From Tigriopus japonicus (Eukaryota; Arthropoda; Copepoda; Harpacticoida; Harpacticidae), in assembly GCA_010645155.1 (NCBI GenBank), contig CM021323.1:11334385-11398384 (forward strand): a stretch of 64,000 nucleotides of DNA. Reading direction: 5' to 3'. Below the pieces are notes generated by a model that ran no database searches, was not told the DNA's origin, and was given only the letters and a program-made list of their open reading frames with translations. A program made the translations under genes and the position numbers. Each line of letters starts with the position of its first letter. The stretch's first letter is position 1. Below, one piece after another: positions 33,094 to 46,800 of the stretch.

Positions 33094-35705
33094 ATGGAAA
33101 GAATGAGCATTGTGATCGTTTTGGCTCTTATCTTCCATATTGGAAGAACTCTTCAAATCTCCGAAAACAAAACATATTTTCGGTGAGGAATAACTACTGT
33201 AGTGCAGTGCAGAGTTAGTATCGTAACACTAGATTTGGCACAAACTTCAAATATCTTACGCACTTCCGATTGGGTGTGCTCATGAAACTTCCCATTTTCT
33301 TGTTTAACAAAACTAACAACCTCAATATCTTGACCTCCAATGTACTTGAGTGGCACATCGAATACCATCAACAACCCAAATGTTCTGTGCAGAATTTCAT
33401 CCCGCTTAAAACCATGTTCCTCTTACCATCCAAAGGGCAATTTTTTTCCAAGTTATCAATAACAATTTTCGTTACTTATTTTATGCAAAAAAGCACATAT
33501 TTTCAGTTAAGTACCTCAATTTCTACATTCAACCAGCTCAATTTTCATTTGTCACGTTTATCTCGCAGTTATAAACGTGATAATTTTGTGGAATACTTTA
33601 TTACGATGTATTTATCGTCATTATGATCACAAAAGTGAAATACATGGTAGGGTAAAAATGGCTCTCGGCAACGTTCACATTGGAATAGATCCGTTGTCGA
33701 GGAATAATGTTTTGTTACAGCGCTTGGTATCTAAGATATTTGAGAGCATGAGTTTTCGTCCGTCAAAATTTAAAGGAAAGTTGAAAAACGGTTTACTTCG
33801 ACAGAAGGGATTTTGAGATGGGATGATCCCAACTGACCAATCCTTGTGATGGGACAAGAGGTATTTTTTTTGTCCTTCAATCATTGCTAAATTCTAGGTC
33901 TCCTACGATCTCATATGTCAATTTTACTGGGGTTGGATTGACCAGAAGCTCCGAGGACTTGACCCCTCTGGAATGCAATAACAACATCCAAGGTATTCCT
34001 GGAACCGGATACAGCTTCCAAGCGCCCAGCTTCCCTGGAGAAACAAGAGGAGGCGATGAGTAAGTTTTAGATCTTTGATTTGTTTCGTCTTCTCTTTGAA
34101 ACTCGCAACTCAAAGTGAGGATTGAAAGTTTTTTTTTTCTTGAAACTTTCTACTGTTTGGTGCAAAAACCCTGTTTGTCTAAGTTTTTTTTGGCATTTTC
34201 TAGTGATTTGAGTTAGAACAAGCTTTTTTTTCTCGGTTATCAAACCCAAAATGTACATATTTTTTATATTTAGATCCAACAAAATAGAGGTTGCCAAATA
34301 TATTTGAGAGGAAAGAACGAGCTCATAAATTTTCGACGCAAAAATGAAGAACAAAATGTTTTGGACCGAATGAACAAACTACATTACATCAGTCCCAAAA
34401 TTACATCTTTTTAACGAAAAAGCTTAAAATGATTTTTATTGGGTAGTGCCTATTTATGGCAAAATCACTTTATTTTTGCCATTCGAGCTTTAATAAATTG
34501 TTTTTGGCCATATTTTAAACTTAATCAGCAATAGTTTTACCGCCTCCTACTGAATTGTTATTCTTTGATAATTTAGATGCAATTGGTTCATGAGGATTCC
34601 GCCCAATACCAAAGTTGAAGTAGCATTCTTCTATTTCAATCTGTTATGTGAAGAGGGCCATTCCGTGAAAATCACTTTTGGCGAGACCCAAGAAATTTGT
34701 CCTCAAATATCAACCGCCGACGGCACCTCCATTGTGGCAGATTTTATCAATTTTCGTTCCTTTGAAAGACTCTTGATAATTCGATATCGCTCCAATATTG
34801 GATCCACAAGGAGAGAGGGATTTGTCGGTCAAATTTACTTGTCCTCCACCACAATCCGACCTAGCCGAAGTCCGTCTCTTTGCGGCTCACAATTGACCAA
34901 AAAGGTGGTCGATGGAATCACATCCTCTCCAGAAGAATTCCCTTGGCAAGTGTATCTCCTCATGAGATCGGGCGATGGTAAAGTTTCAAAATTTCTTGGT
35001 TGATCAGCTAGATTTATTTGACAATTGGCACATTTCCTGCCCATAGACTACAGTAGTTGCGGAGGAACCCTCATCGCTGATCAATGGGTCATGACGGCGG
35101 CCCATTGTGTGGTTGACAGTTGGCTTACTTACATTTTCATCGGATGTGACACAACCGATGACTTTGATACTTGCGATCAAATCTACGCCGTGTTTGATCG
35201 TCGATCCATCATCATTCATGAGGAGTACACTGGCAACTTGTTTGATGGGAATGATATCGCCTTGTTGCGACTTTCTACGGCAGTGGTGCTCAATGATCGG
35301 GCACGTCTCGTTTGCCTTCCGAGCCTCCCAAGACCCGAAACCTTGGCATTAATCGACGTGGCCGGATGGGGACAGACTTGCGAAGACTGTTCAGGAAGTC
35401 CCATTTTGAAGACGGCAACCATGCAAATTTTGGATTGGACGGACTGCCAAATGGGCTGGACTCCCGATGACGTGTCAGCTTTATCGGAGAAGATACTGTG
35501 CACTGCCCCTGGAGCGGGTCAAGTTTATTTCGGTGATTCGGGTGGCTTTGGGGGTTGGCGACGAGACGATGGGCGTTATGAGCAATTGGGTGTGGTCTCA
35601 TTCGGACCACAAGTTCCTTATGACAATGAACGCCCCATAGCTTTCACTCGTGTGTATGATTACATGATCTGGCTGTTCAAAACCATGCTCAATTTTGAGA
35701 AGTGA
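33094..35705 (+). CDS. Secreted CUB-domain serine protease, copy 2 (intact)
   Basis: The four exons are 33094-33182, 33898-34059, 34577-34977 and 35047-35705, all GT-AG and in phase, giving 436 residues. The signal peptide is residues 1 to about 22. Residues about 45-150 have a CUB-like pattern (PLECNN, aromatic and Cys spacing, VKITFGETQEICPQ). The activation site is probably Lys before VVDG, followed by the chymotrypsin fold (S1 family): His237 in TAAHC, Asp287 in GNDIALLRL, Ser382 in FGDSGGF. The residues six and four before Ser382 are Gln and Tyr, where trypsins have Asp189 and Cys191, so the specificity pocket is not trypsin-like. Arthropod CUB-serine proteases act in digestion or extracellular cascades, but the exact role here is unknown. 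It converges on TTC39, with 290 bp between stops. Confidence 0.9.
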
Positions 35706-35819
35706 GTACTGGCCTCTTCAGAAAGATGAATGAATTTCCGGATCTTGATTTTGCGATCAAACTATTTTATTCAATGAGTTAATACTTAAGCCTGGAATAT
35801 AGATTTCTGATAAAATACC

Positions 35820-35825
35820 AATAAA
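35820..35825 (+). terminator. Poly(A) signal of protease 2
   Basis: AATAAA lies 115 bp after the stop. The same sequence follows protease 1 near 23,885. On the minus strand, an AATAAA at about 35,767 could serve the converging TTC39 gene, so the two 3' ends may overlap. Confidence 0.6.
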
Positions 35826-35995
35826 CGCAACAATGGAAGAAACCTTGCGCCAAAATCGCAACCCTTGACAGCTGAAAAAGCTCGTTTGTTCGGCTAAACA
35901 CATTTCGTCCTAGTAATGCCTTTGTATCTAAAAATATTCGTGGACTGTTTTGGGGCTCATGGAAATCCCGAGGTTAGCTCAGAAGGTATATATTT

Positions 35996-38900
35996 TCACT
36001 TCCTCTTCCCTTGGAGGATCTCCATGGCTTCGATTTCATTCAACGGCGAGGGTGAGCCATTTCGTTGCATTGGAAGGATCTCATCCGCGGTCCAACCGTC
36101 ATGGTTGGGATCATCATCATTTGTTTTGGCCTCGGAAGCTCCTCGGATCTCCTGCTGAACCGAGTGAATTCGGAAATGGAGTCGGGATTGCAGGGAGAAG
36201 TCTTTAAAATCGTTTCTGGAACAAGGACGGCAACCAACCAAGGCTGATAAATTGATCTCAAGACAACGGTGGCCTAAAACTTACTTGGCACATTCTAGTT
36301 GGTGCATGGCCCCCTCATGGTTGCCTTGTTCTCTAAGGATGCAACCATATTCGAACATGGCGTATGGAACCAGGTAGGTGTCGGCCTTCAGTTTGCCAGC
36401 ATGGGATATCACAGTTTTAAGACATTCTTCAGCATGAAGAGGAGACTTCATGTGCTTTAAGCACATGGCTTGGAGCACCTTCAGAAGACAGAGGTTCTCA
36501 CTGTAATAATTACTGAAAGCTGGAACGAACCAATGTTAATCACTTGATCAGTATTAGTCATGGTGGAAGAAAAACGGCCGATGCTTTGATTTACCAGTGT
36601 TCTTTTCCAAGTTTCGAAGTTCAGAGTCGACCAGAGCGTAGATTCGCTCCACCAATTGGAATTGTTTGCCGATGACATGGAACCCATTCCAAACGTAGAT
36701 CAGTTCCAAAATGGGGAGCATGAGGTTATTGCTTTGATCCAGAAATCGCTCTGCTTTCCTCACGGCAAACTTTTCCATGGGCAGACTCTTACCCGCGATC
36801 CTTTGTTTCCACTTGGGAACATTCCTATTGAAGGGAAGAAAAGAAACACCGACGTCAGCTTGATTGAGCGACTTTTTTTGGGTGGAAGAAGAAAAGTTTG
36901 CTTAGAACTGACTTACTTCATGAGCTCCACAAGTTCCTTGTTTTGACTAGAATCGAGCTGCTTGCGCTTCATAATCATAGCCGAGGCCTTTTGGTAGGCA
37001 TAAATGCATTTGGACCAATTGGACTCCTTGAGTAACAGATCCGAATACTTCCACCCGCCACTCCAGTCGCAATTGAAGACGTGGGCCCAATAAAGTTCCC
37101 AATAGCAAATATGGTGGAATTGCGGCCAGTCATTTTGGGAATCCACGGATCTTTTGTACCAGCTAATGGCCTCGCCAACCTCGCCCTAGTGAGAGAAATG
37201 GATCCAAATCAAATATGAAAACCATTGCATTATTATTGGTAAGCATTGGATCCAATACCACATACCTGGACGAAATGATATCGACCCTTGAAGAAGAGGA
37301 AGAACGCGCCCTCGGGATATTTGGCCAACTTCTCCTCCAAGATTCGTTTACACAAGTCTAGATCGCATTCAGTACTTCCAATGAAGAAAGACAGAAGCAA
37401 ATGGTAGCCCAGGAGGATGAACGAGGCCAAGAATTGACGAAGACCATTTCGTTCCTGTTCTACCCACATGATTTCTTGCAATCCAGCATCCTGTAATGAG
37501 ATCACAATGATTGGAGACAACAGAGAACAATCGTGCTCGAACCCAGAAGTCATCTCATGAAGATAAGAGGAAGGCCATCCGTGTTGTCAAATGGAGGTCT
37601 TTCCCATGATCTTGATCAAATGACTCGAGAAGGATGGCAAAGCAAATAAAAGTCTACTCAAGCTACAATCTAACTTCTCTAAACAAGCAGAACCAGACAA
37701 AGAAAGAGACATGATGGGGTCAAACGAAAGGTTTCTTTTGGTTCTGGGCGACATCAGGGGGGCAAACAACAAATAACAATCGACACAGCCACAATGCGAC
37801 AGAACGAACTAAGGTTCACGGTGAACTAACTAAAATGTGTTTTACCTTGGAGCTCTGAAGATAATATATTCGTAAACATACAGAGGGAAGGAAAAAAGAG
37901 ATCAATCAAATCCCCCGACCGACTGAATTGGATCACCATGGGACCTAATTCCCCAGGCAAAAATAGTGTTTATAGATCTTACCCGGTTGCCACTGAATCC
38001 AATGAACTCGAGCACTTTCATAACACGTGCAGGCAGAAGGGAAATCATGAGATTGAACGTGCCAACGCCCAGTCGAACTCCGCCTTCGAAATCACTCTTG
38101 TGCTCAGAATTGGACCAATCCCGCTCATGCAGAGCGTTCCAACATTCCCTAAAGCAAACCACTTTTTAACCTCGGCTCATTACCATAAATCCACGCGGCA
38201 GACTCACCGAAACGATTGGTAGCACGTTCTAACTTTGAGTCCGGCCTTCACGAAGGACACGAGCGTTTCATCCTCGCAAAATGTCAACGCGGCCTTGAGC
38301 AATAAACATTCCGAGTAGCAGATCTCGGCGTGCAACTCCATTTCGGTGTACTGGTCGTAGTCGACCTTTTTGATGATGCGTCCCAGGTTCTCGGTGAAGC
38401 CGGTTTTCCGACGCATTTGACCGATGGTATCGCAAGCTTGGGACAACACCAACGAAGCTTCTTCGATATGCTTCTCCTCGAAGGTCATGACAGCCTTCAA
38501 GTACATGAATACGCCGTACCCCAGGGCATGATACATGCTCCGATCAGCCCTGCAAAAATAGAAACCCCCCAAAATCAAGGCCAATTGATTGACTTTCTAT
38601 AGAGGTCATTGCGTTGATCGATGATGTAAGACTCACATGGGTTGACAGATGGCTCTCGCTTCATCGAATTGGTTGTTAAGAAACATGTCCACGGAAAGCT
38701 TGGCATCTTCCAAGGTCTCTGACAAGGGTGGGACCTCATCTTCGGCCGATCGGACTCGTTTTTTCTTCTTGAATCGGAATTTCTTACTCAAAGATCGCGG
38801 CGAAATGCCTCCGTTGTTGTTGGATATCACATCGAGAGTGTCATTCTTGGGGCTCAACTCGGGCTCTTCCAAAGCATCTTGAAAGATCTGAAAGCGGAAA

Positions 38901-39076
38901 AAGCCAGATTCCAGTGCGCGCTTTCGACATTTCAAAGTCGAAAGCGGATTTATAGTGAATTTGCTCCCTGTCAAGCTTGGAGTGACGAATGACTTGGCAA
39001 TTGGCCCTTGACAGAATTCAAATTGCTCCACACAAAAGAGCTCACTCACCTCGTCATCAGCCTCGTTCGAGGTCAT
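35996..39076 (-). CDS. TTC39: Tetratricopeptide repeat protein 39 (TTC39) homologue
   Basis: The nine exons, read on minus, are 39076-39050, 38887-38637, 38549-38208, 38148-37983, 37490-37266, 37185-36917, 36824-36595, 36519-36285 and 36215-35996, all in phase, giving about 654 residues. Family marks include SMYHALGYG after the first repeat, MELHAEICYSECLLLKAALTF, DFEGGVRLGVGTFNLMISLL, LEFIGFSGNRD, RIAGKSLPMEKFAVRKAERF and SRLHFRIHSVQQEI. TTC39/IML2 proteins are cytosolic TPR proteins. Mammalian TTC39B is linked to lipid regulation. Exon 2 adds a Lys/Arg-rich stretch (KKFRFKKKKRV). I chose ATG 39076 because the frame upstream has no other ATG. Whether it is the A, B or C type is not decidable by eye. 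Confidence 0.92.
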
Positions 39077-39139
39077 GATGAAAGCCTTGGGAATACTGTA
39101 CGACCAAAGGTTATTGGAGAAGGGGGTTGTCAAACTCTG

Positions 39140-42100
39140 CCAGACATCATGATGTATCCTTAATCATCATTGGCAGCTGTTGGCACTTGTTTATGCTCAA
39201 AATTTGAGCACCGATCCAATTCAAAGTTCACTTTGATTTTCTTCGGCCATCAACCCTTCACTTGGATGATGATTGGCGATGCTTTTTTTGCGACAGACGA
39301 TGGGTAGTCAAGATCTCTGAGGAGCGTGTGGACTGAGTGTCTGCTTGACAAGGTTAGGAACTTTCGTTGATCACAGGGTGGATGATGCGATGATGAGCCT
39401 CTTAATTTCGTCCTCACTCACAGACATCTGTCGGAAGATGTGTATTTCAGTACAAGCACACACTTATTCGTTGGATGCAGAAATTATTAGGTGCGCAGTG
39501 CACTGATACTCCTCTACTACTATCCAGCAAGAGCGCTCTTCTCAGCTGGCTTCTTCATCGATACTCCGAGTACACTCTCGTGTGTATGTAGCAATATGCC
39601 TTGTGAATGTGAGTTAGTTAACCTGCCAGAACTTGGAAGTACGTAAGTACGTACGTACGAGCGAACGAACGAATCTTGCGATGGGCGCATGCAAAGCCCA
39701 CAAGAAGCAGGTAAATCAGGTCGATCCTCAGGCCTCAAGTCAAGAAAACAGGATTGCCCAGAGGTTTGGAACGAGATGCTGGAATCCAATACAGATGTAA
39801 TCGTGCTCATTCATTGGACTTACTTGTGTAGAGGGACACACAAGCAAAAATCGGGACTAACTTCGGATATAGTACGCATGGTTGTACTAAGATGTGGAAC
39901 ATACTTATTTGGCTACAGAACCAGATTGTTGACTTGACCAAAGAATGTGCGCTCAAAAAATTGGCGATCAAGTCCTGAAGAGTTGTTGAAGTTGGCTTGA
40001 AAAGTCTAAAGTAACTCGATGGTGTTTTAAAAATATGTAACAGGTTAATGATATGCACCATATCGTGACTAATTTAAAGCTAATTAGTAGGGGTGCATAG
40101 TTCAGGCAAATAAGATTTTATGCCCAAAAACATGTTTATTTGCTATTTGCTTGCTTATAAAGTTCATTTGCCATTATTGGGCAAATAAATACAAAATTTG
40201 TTGTTTTTTTGGGCAATTAAATCCAAAATTTGTAGTTTTTTGGCCAAATCAATTAAAAAATTGTTTTTTAGGCATAAAATATGAAAAAGAGAGTTTTGCC
40301 CAAAATGTTTTGTTTAAAGGATATATTGATTATTTAGCGGAATAAAAAGATTTTCACTCAAATGTTCATACATTTGCGTTCCCCTTTAGTGTTGGTAAAG
40401 CATTATGCTCATTTTCCGAATTTAGTGGCCAGGGTTGCTGTATTTTGGTAAATTTTCGTGTCTATTTGCCATTTTATTTGCCATTTCTTGGTATATTTGA
40501 CATTTAATTTGCCATTTTGGACGCCTTTATTTGCCATTTTTTGGGCCTAAAAAACATGTTTTATTTGCCAGAAATCTGCATTTTTTGAATTATAACACTT
40601 ATCTTGCCCTTTTAGTGCATGAAATCAGTCAAGCGTTGCCAAATAGTTTTAAGCAGTGGCTGTCAAAAGTTATTTCAAATTTTATCATTTACGGACGTTC
40701 ACTCCTATTTGCAGGGTTTTAGCCGTTCATCGAAAAAAGGAACAGATTTCAGTTCCCGTTCCTTTTCCAAAAATGAAGAACGCATTACTCACGAATTCCT
40801 TTACAAAAAAGACTTTACTCATTACTAAAGTACTTTGACAAAAAGACCAGTTTTCAATATGTCAAAGCTTGGTACTGTTCGTTGTGTCATGTTCCCAAAT
40901 TTCAACCTCCCTCTCTGGGTCAAAATGTTCCTGTATCAGGTGTTCGTTCACGGGCTAATAAATAATCATAGGCCCACAATTTTCTACCAAAAAATTGCTT
41001 TTCTGAACTCGTATTGTCAGACTAACTTAACACCAAGATAAAGTTTACAGGGCTTACTTAAGCAAACAAGCTCAAAATTCTGATTTTTATGGCGATAAAC
41101 CATGGATTTGCAGGGCTGTACCTCAATCTCCATATTTAACCAGATCAATTTTCATTTGTCATTCCTCTTAGTCTTTTAAGTTACGGTGGTTGGTTTTCAA
41201 CATAGGCCTTTTTATTTGATTATGAATAGGGCCCGGAAATTAATGTTTTTAAATATAAAATATTTTAAAAATATTTCTCCACTTTTCCTCGATTTTTTAA
41301 ATATTTTGGCTGTTTCAAGGAAAAAATAATATTTTCACGAAAATTCTAGTCAAAAAAAATATTTCGGGCAAAATTGAGGAAAAGAAATGAATGACCAATG
41401 CTCAAAAGAGCCTTCAAAAAATGAACCCAAAATACAAAAATCTCTACAAAATGGTATTTGTACTAAGATTAGACATTTGCAATCAAAACTTCTGTCATAT
41501 ACGAAAAAACTGCGCCATCTAGAGAGGCAAATTGAAAATTGTATTGTTTAAATCAATAACATGTCAAGTTTGCACCCCAAAACGGCCAAATGCATTAATT
41601 TCACCAGAAACAAATTTGGAAAATTGGTGCACACAGACAAAAATACCAAAAAATGGCCTTGTCAAAAAAATATTTCTTAAATATCCGGCCTTTTTTCCAA
41701 ATACTTTGGGCTTTTGAAGAAAATATATATTGGATATTTAGTCACTTTTTTGCAAATATTTTTCCGGGCCCTAATTATGAATTATTCTGGTATGTTTCAA
41801 GTAAACTTCACAAACCGGTTACGAACTTTTGAATTGAGATTACATTAACCATTCCAAGGGGTCATTTCTTTAAAAGTGGGCTTTTTAAAATCATTGGTGA
41901 ACAAGTCAAAAAACAATATTTAAAAAAATGAACTTGCTTTAGATAGGGATAATTGGAAAGTAGGCAAAAAATGCATTTTAACCGATATTATTTTTACTCC
42001 TCTTGCTCTCAATGTTCAAGTGTTCCATAATCTCGGGTTACGTAAGTCTTTCCGAAGCCTTAGCAATCCACCTCATGACCTTTCTCCCTCATCCAACTTT

Positions 42101-43785
42101 TTTATCATCACTTCATATCAAACTAAGATTTGTTGATAGCTATTAACGTAACGACTGGACTGTTTGCAGTGCTTACTAGTCCTAAGAGCCACATTCTACT
42201 GGTCTATCCTGACCTTGTCTTAATTGGAGACGACCGAGACGGCCTTCGGCGAATCTCTGAAATACTCGCGTGCTTTTGTCAATATCCACATGGTCATTGT
42301 GAACATTGGTGTTCTTAGAAGCTACACAATATAGTATTCTTTACCTTGATAATCTCTCCTTTTCACCCCAGAAATGCATATTTACTCACTTCGTTGCTTC
42401 ACCAACAGCAGATCTCTGAGATGTCCTTCGGTTCCAAGGAAGAGTGGCAAGGCCAAGGCCAAAACGTGCCCCAAAGAATCTTCTTCTCCTAGTCTTTCTT
42501 TCTTTCTCTCGTGCTTCTGCACTCACTCACTCACTCTTCTTCTCTCTCCAAATTTAGGGAGACTGACTTGAGGGAGCGAGCGTGTTTCCTTTCCAAAAAG
42601 CGATTGCACTTTTGGGGAAGATGGTACCAACGAACGAACGAACGGATGGCACGTTGTTCCACTTTCTCTTGGAACAACAAGACGGCCAACGACGGGGGAA
42701 AAAGAAGTGAAGACGGGTGGGGAAGGAGACGCTGATGAGAGTACCAAAATATACCGTTTTTGGCAACATTGTCTGCCTTCGGCGTCATTCTCCAGCTGAG
42801 TCATCCTTGAAGGAGGGCACGTTCGGAAAGAGGGACGGCATGATAGAGGGGATCCCTCTTTGGATTAGAGGGTTTCTAATGCAATGCAAGAGACTAGGCA
42901 TGTTTGAACGGGCTCAAGGCAGACATGGCCTTTACCTCGGAGCAAAGGGGGCTCTTTTGGGGGAGTGTGATTCAATGTTCCAATCATAGAGTGGATCGAG
43001 GGTAGATGACGCGGAATGGAAGATAATTGAGGGCAGTCCTCATGTCTATGTTGGGAAACCAAAAGTAACCATGTCTTATAGGTGGCGTTTTTCAAAAGAG
43101 CGATAACTATAATTGAGTGAATTGTGGGCACTTCTTTATTGACTCAACAATTTTCACAATGTAAACATAAAACAATAAAACGAGCAAATATCTCTCCCTG
43201 ATCGTACATATTTGATCCATGAGTTGTTCAAATTTGACAAGAGCTGTCTATTGATAATGTGTGGTCAACATGATGTTTATGCAGACTGTGTGTGATGTTG
43301 AATACTTCACCACAGAAGCTACCCAACTCAAATCTTAGATGATAAAACGCTTAGAGGACAGATTTGGGTTGCTTGGCCATTTCAAGCTTTCTTATCATTG
43401 CAATTACTTCGTTATCCCTCCTTTATATCCAGTTACAAATGGAAAGTTCAACAACTTTCCGAATCGTAAAATTCGCCTTGATAGCTTGCCGACAAAAACG
43501 GAAGAAACTGTGAATCAAGGTTGAGATTACTTCATCTCTCTTTCTCTCGAGTTTCCAAGTTCATGTTCCAAATAGCCAAAGCTCATTTCTATTTCAGGAA
43601 TGCCCTTCATCGTTTATACTTGAATTGAAGTCAGCACGAGACTCTTCATAAGTAAAGGAAGTAAGGCTTTTTTATTGAGCCTTGTCAGGCACATCAATGT
43701 TACGTCGTCCATCCATCCAAATAAAATGACATTCACGAGGCAGAATTTTCAAGAGTGAAAATGAGCCAGTTCATAATCGGTGTAC
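39140..43785. other. Intergenic region with repeats, no gene seen
   Basis: The first 400 bases are probably the TTC39 promoter side. A GTAC/GAAC simple repeat lies near 39,645-39,675. About 40,086-40,600 is a decayed AT-rich element rich in TTTGCCATTTTTTGGGC words, with inverted ends that are only roughly complementary. A hAT-type element is annotated at 41,227. A (TTTC)n/(ACTC)n tract is near 42,490-42,545. The open frames at 42.5-43.1 kb overlap on both strands without splice structure, and I give no gene there. Confidence 0.5.
41227..41773. mobile_element. Non-autonomous hAT-type element H2
   Basis: The inverted ends are TAGGGCCCGGAAA, with an exact 8-bp target duplication ATTATGAA at 41219-41226 and 41774-41781. 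The length is 547 bp. The interior is AT-rich with AAATATTTT words and no transposase. The ends differ from H1 (TAGGGCTGAA), so it is a separate family. Confidence 0.93.
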
Positions 43786-43791
43786 TTTATT
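43786..43791 (-). terminator. Poly(A) signal of TGFBRAP1
   Basis: AATAAA on the minus strand lies 63 bp after the stop codon. A second one near 43,670 is possible. Confidence 0.55.
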
Positions 43792-43853
43792 GAACGCAAC
43801 GAGTATGTAACAATTCATTGTCCCTTCATCTGACAATACAACTCTGACCATAA

Positions 43854-46800
43854 TTACGTCCCTTTGGAGGGCTTAAAAACCTGACCCGTGATTGGACACA
43901 CGCCCAAATCTTTGGCATGATTGGGGTTAACAATGATTCCATTTGGATATCGGACAAAAACGGGCTCTCGAAACTGTTTTGACGTCAGCATACAGTAACT
44001 GAAACCAAATGCAATACTCAAATCAGTTCGAGTTATCTTCTTGTAGGATAACAGAATGTATGGTTTACCTGCTCTCTGCCATTGTGATGGGCTTTCTGGT
44101 GGCGAAATAATAATCCAGTGTTGTATTGACTTTGTGGCCGATCGATAAGTTTGCCTCGACCTGAGTCATTCGCTTCTGAAAACGATTAGATGAAGTACGT
44201 AATTGTCCGAATTCGAAGGCAAATGAACGTCAAACTCTTACTTCATGCCCAAGTGTGGCAATCATATCGGTCAAAGCGGGTAGAATGGTGGCCAATGACC
44301 ATGAAGGTGGAATCAGGGGCAAAACATCAAGAGGATTCATCTCGCTTGATCTTCTATTCAGTAAATCCACGAGAGCTGACTCCAGCGTTAGCCTTTTTTC
44401 GGATCTGTGAGCAAATAAGAACCAAGCTGAACATTTTGAGCTCCTCTGAAATAAATCATCGTGTTCTTACGAAAGTTCTGGATCCAAGAAGACTTTGATC
44501 AGACTGAGGAGAAGTTTCTTCTTCAATATGGAATCTTTCTTGGGAGCAATCTGGTCACAATAGGATTCACCGGCTTGAGGATCCTCTAATTTGTGAACCA
44601 TGATCTTCAACGCCTTCTCATGGTCACCCATCTTTAAATGCAAGGGTGTTTTCTAAAAACTCTTATCATTCAAAAAGGAAATCGTTAACTTACTTTGCCG
44701 TATAAAATGGCCTTTTCCTGGTGTAGATCAGTGGACTCGAGTCTGGACATCAAATGAGCGGGCTTGATCAAATTCGACTTCACAATGAAGGCCTGAAATT
44801 GGGCCCGGATTTGGATTGCCCGTTCATCATGAAGCTCTAAGGAACTCAAGCGTTCCAAATACTTGGTTGCGAGGAGGGTATGGAATTTTTCCGTTTGCGA
44901 CTCTTTGTCTAATACTAAATGCTCCAAGAGCCTTAAATGGGCATCAGGGTATTTATCCAAGAAATTCAAGGCTTTCTCCTCCATGACAACATCACCGGTT
45001 TTGAGTTTCTGCATGAACACATCGATGGCTTTTTCTTGATCGAGTTCAAGGGCTAAATCACCATAACGCCACAATAACTCATCGGGAGCTCTAAAATCAA
45101 GAAACGACCATATTAATAAGCTGTCCTTTACAGGAATGAAAGGTCCCAAATGATGAACGAACCGAATAATTTTTTGAAGAAATACACCTATTCCGGGAAA
45201 GAGATCATCTTGGATTTCATTTTGAGCCAAAGAAGCCCAGACAGAAAGGGCTTCACTCCAATTTCGGTGTTTTTCGTGGAGCAAAGCTAACGCGTGGAAC
45301 CGTTGGTGGCTTTCCAAAGGGCCTTTCAGCTCTTCATAATCCCCTTGAAAATCGGAGCCCGAGATGTGATCCAGAACCTTCCGGGGTTCTTCAGCAGCTA
45401 CGAGTTTAATTATGGCGGTGTCTACGATCTGTGGAAAGCCAAAAATATGACCATGAATTGTTAAACAAATGAAACTTTCCGTGACAATACTGGTATACGT
45501 TTTTGAATGGGAAGTTCTCTCCTTCTGAAGCACGGAGGTATTCTAGAAAGTCCTCGAGAAACGATTTGAGGCGCTTCTCTTGATCGACATTTCCATTTGT
45601 AATTTCTTCAATGGATTGGTAGTCATGAAGATGGGGTTGACTGGCCGTGAATTTTCCCGAGGAAAGGCCAGGAAAGAGCGAAATTAACTGGAAGGAAAGG
45701 GTTTGGAATTAAAACGTTTCAAGAACCAAACAAAAATGGTTCGTCATTTTCCTGCACCTCTTGAGGGTTCAATTGACCGCGTATGAACAATTCTCGAGCC
45801 CGTTCGAGATCGAATTTTTTAAGACAAACAAATCCCGCTCTTTGACGAACGTCATTGAGAACAGTTTGGAATTGTTCTCGAGATGAACGTCCTCGATGTT
45901 GGAAGTTCTCCGCCAATTCCAAAGCCTGATCGACCAATCCGTGTTGCAAAAGGTTCTATAAAACGTCAAAGCTATAACGTGAGCTAAAAAGAGGGTTGTT
46001 GAAGGTAGAGTTAATCGAGCGGACCTTGATTTGGATCTCAGCAGGAATGGGAACGATGGCGTACAAAGACGAGGCCGACGATACCAAGATCTTTCCATCG
46101 AAATTGCCAAGAACTCGTCCACCCGAAAAATGCAAGGATTGCTTCTGTTCCTGATCCGTGATGCTTTAAAGGAGTATTATAATTTGATTAACCTCAACCA
46201 TTCGCTTATATTAAATCAGCGCAAATTGAAGAGAGTAATGAGTAAAGCTGGATACAAAAGTTTTTAATAAAGACTTTTTTGGCCGTTTTGGCAAGGAATA
46301 ACTTTTTTTGGGTTTAACAAGTTATTTCAAACTTTTTTCTCATTTTATCAAAATTTCAAGTATGGATTAGAACAAATATTGAGCATTTTGTCGCGTTTTT
46401 CAGACACCCTTTTTTAAATGAAAATCTAAATATGTAGGAGCTGATCCTCTAATAGCTTTTGAAGCAGGGTTAGAGAACTTTCAAACACTGTTCCTAATCA
46501 ACCCACTGTACTGGGGTGGTCCAGATTTGCCAACAGTAACTCATGTAGACTCAGGTAGACCAAGTTTCGTGAAAATGTTAATTGTGAAAATTATATTATA
46601 TTACAGGGAATCGCATTCCTTTCACCGGTTGTACAAAAATCCGCAGGCAACAGAAAAAATCAGCCCTAAAAAAGTTCGTCAAATATTTTCTAGGGGGAAA
46701 GAACGACAACGAAACTTTTTGACCTAAAAATCGGGGACAAAACAAATTGCCGTCTGAAAAACAACAACATACCAAATAATTTTGGGCAATCAACTCACAA

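Noticed and set aside
36065..36247. Plus-strand open frames across the TTC39 exons (for example 35,916-36,247 and 38,330-38,602)
   Set aside because: They are mirror frames of the minus-strand TTC39 exons, which have splice sites and family motifs.
39050..39133. A longer TTC39 N-terminus starting at 39,133
   Set aside because: The codon at 39,133-39,131 is TTG. The first ATG in the frame is at 39,076.
42511..43131. Several overlapping open frames on both strands between 42.5 and 43.1 kb
   Set aside because: They have low-complexity Ser/Arg content, no splice structure, no motif, and both strands are equally open.
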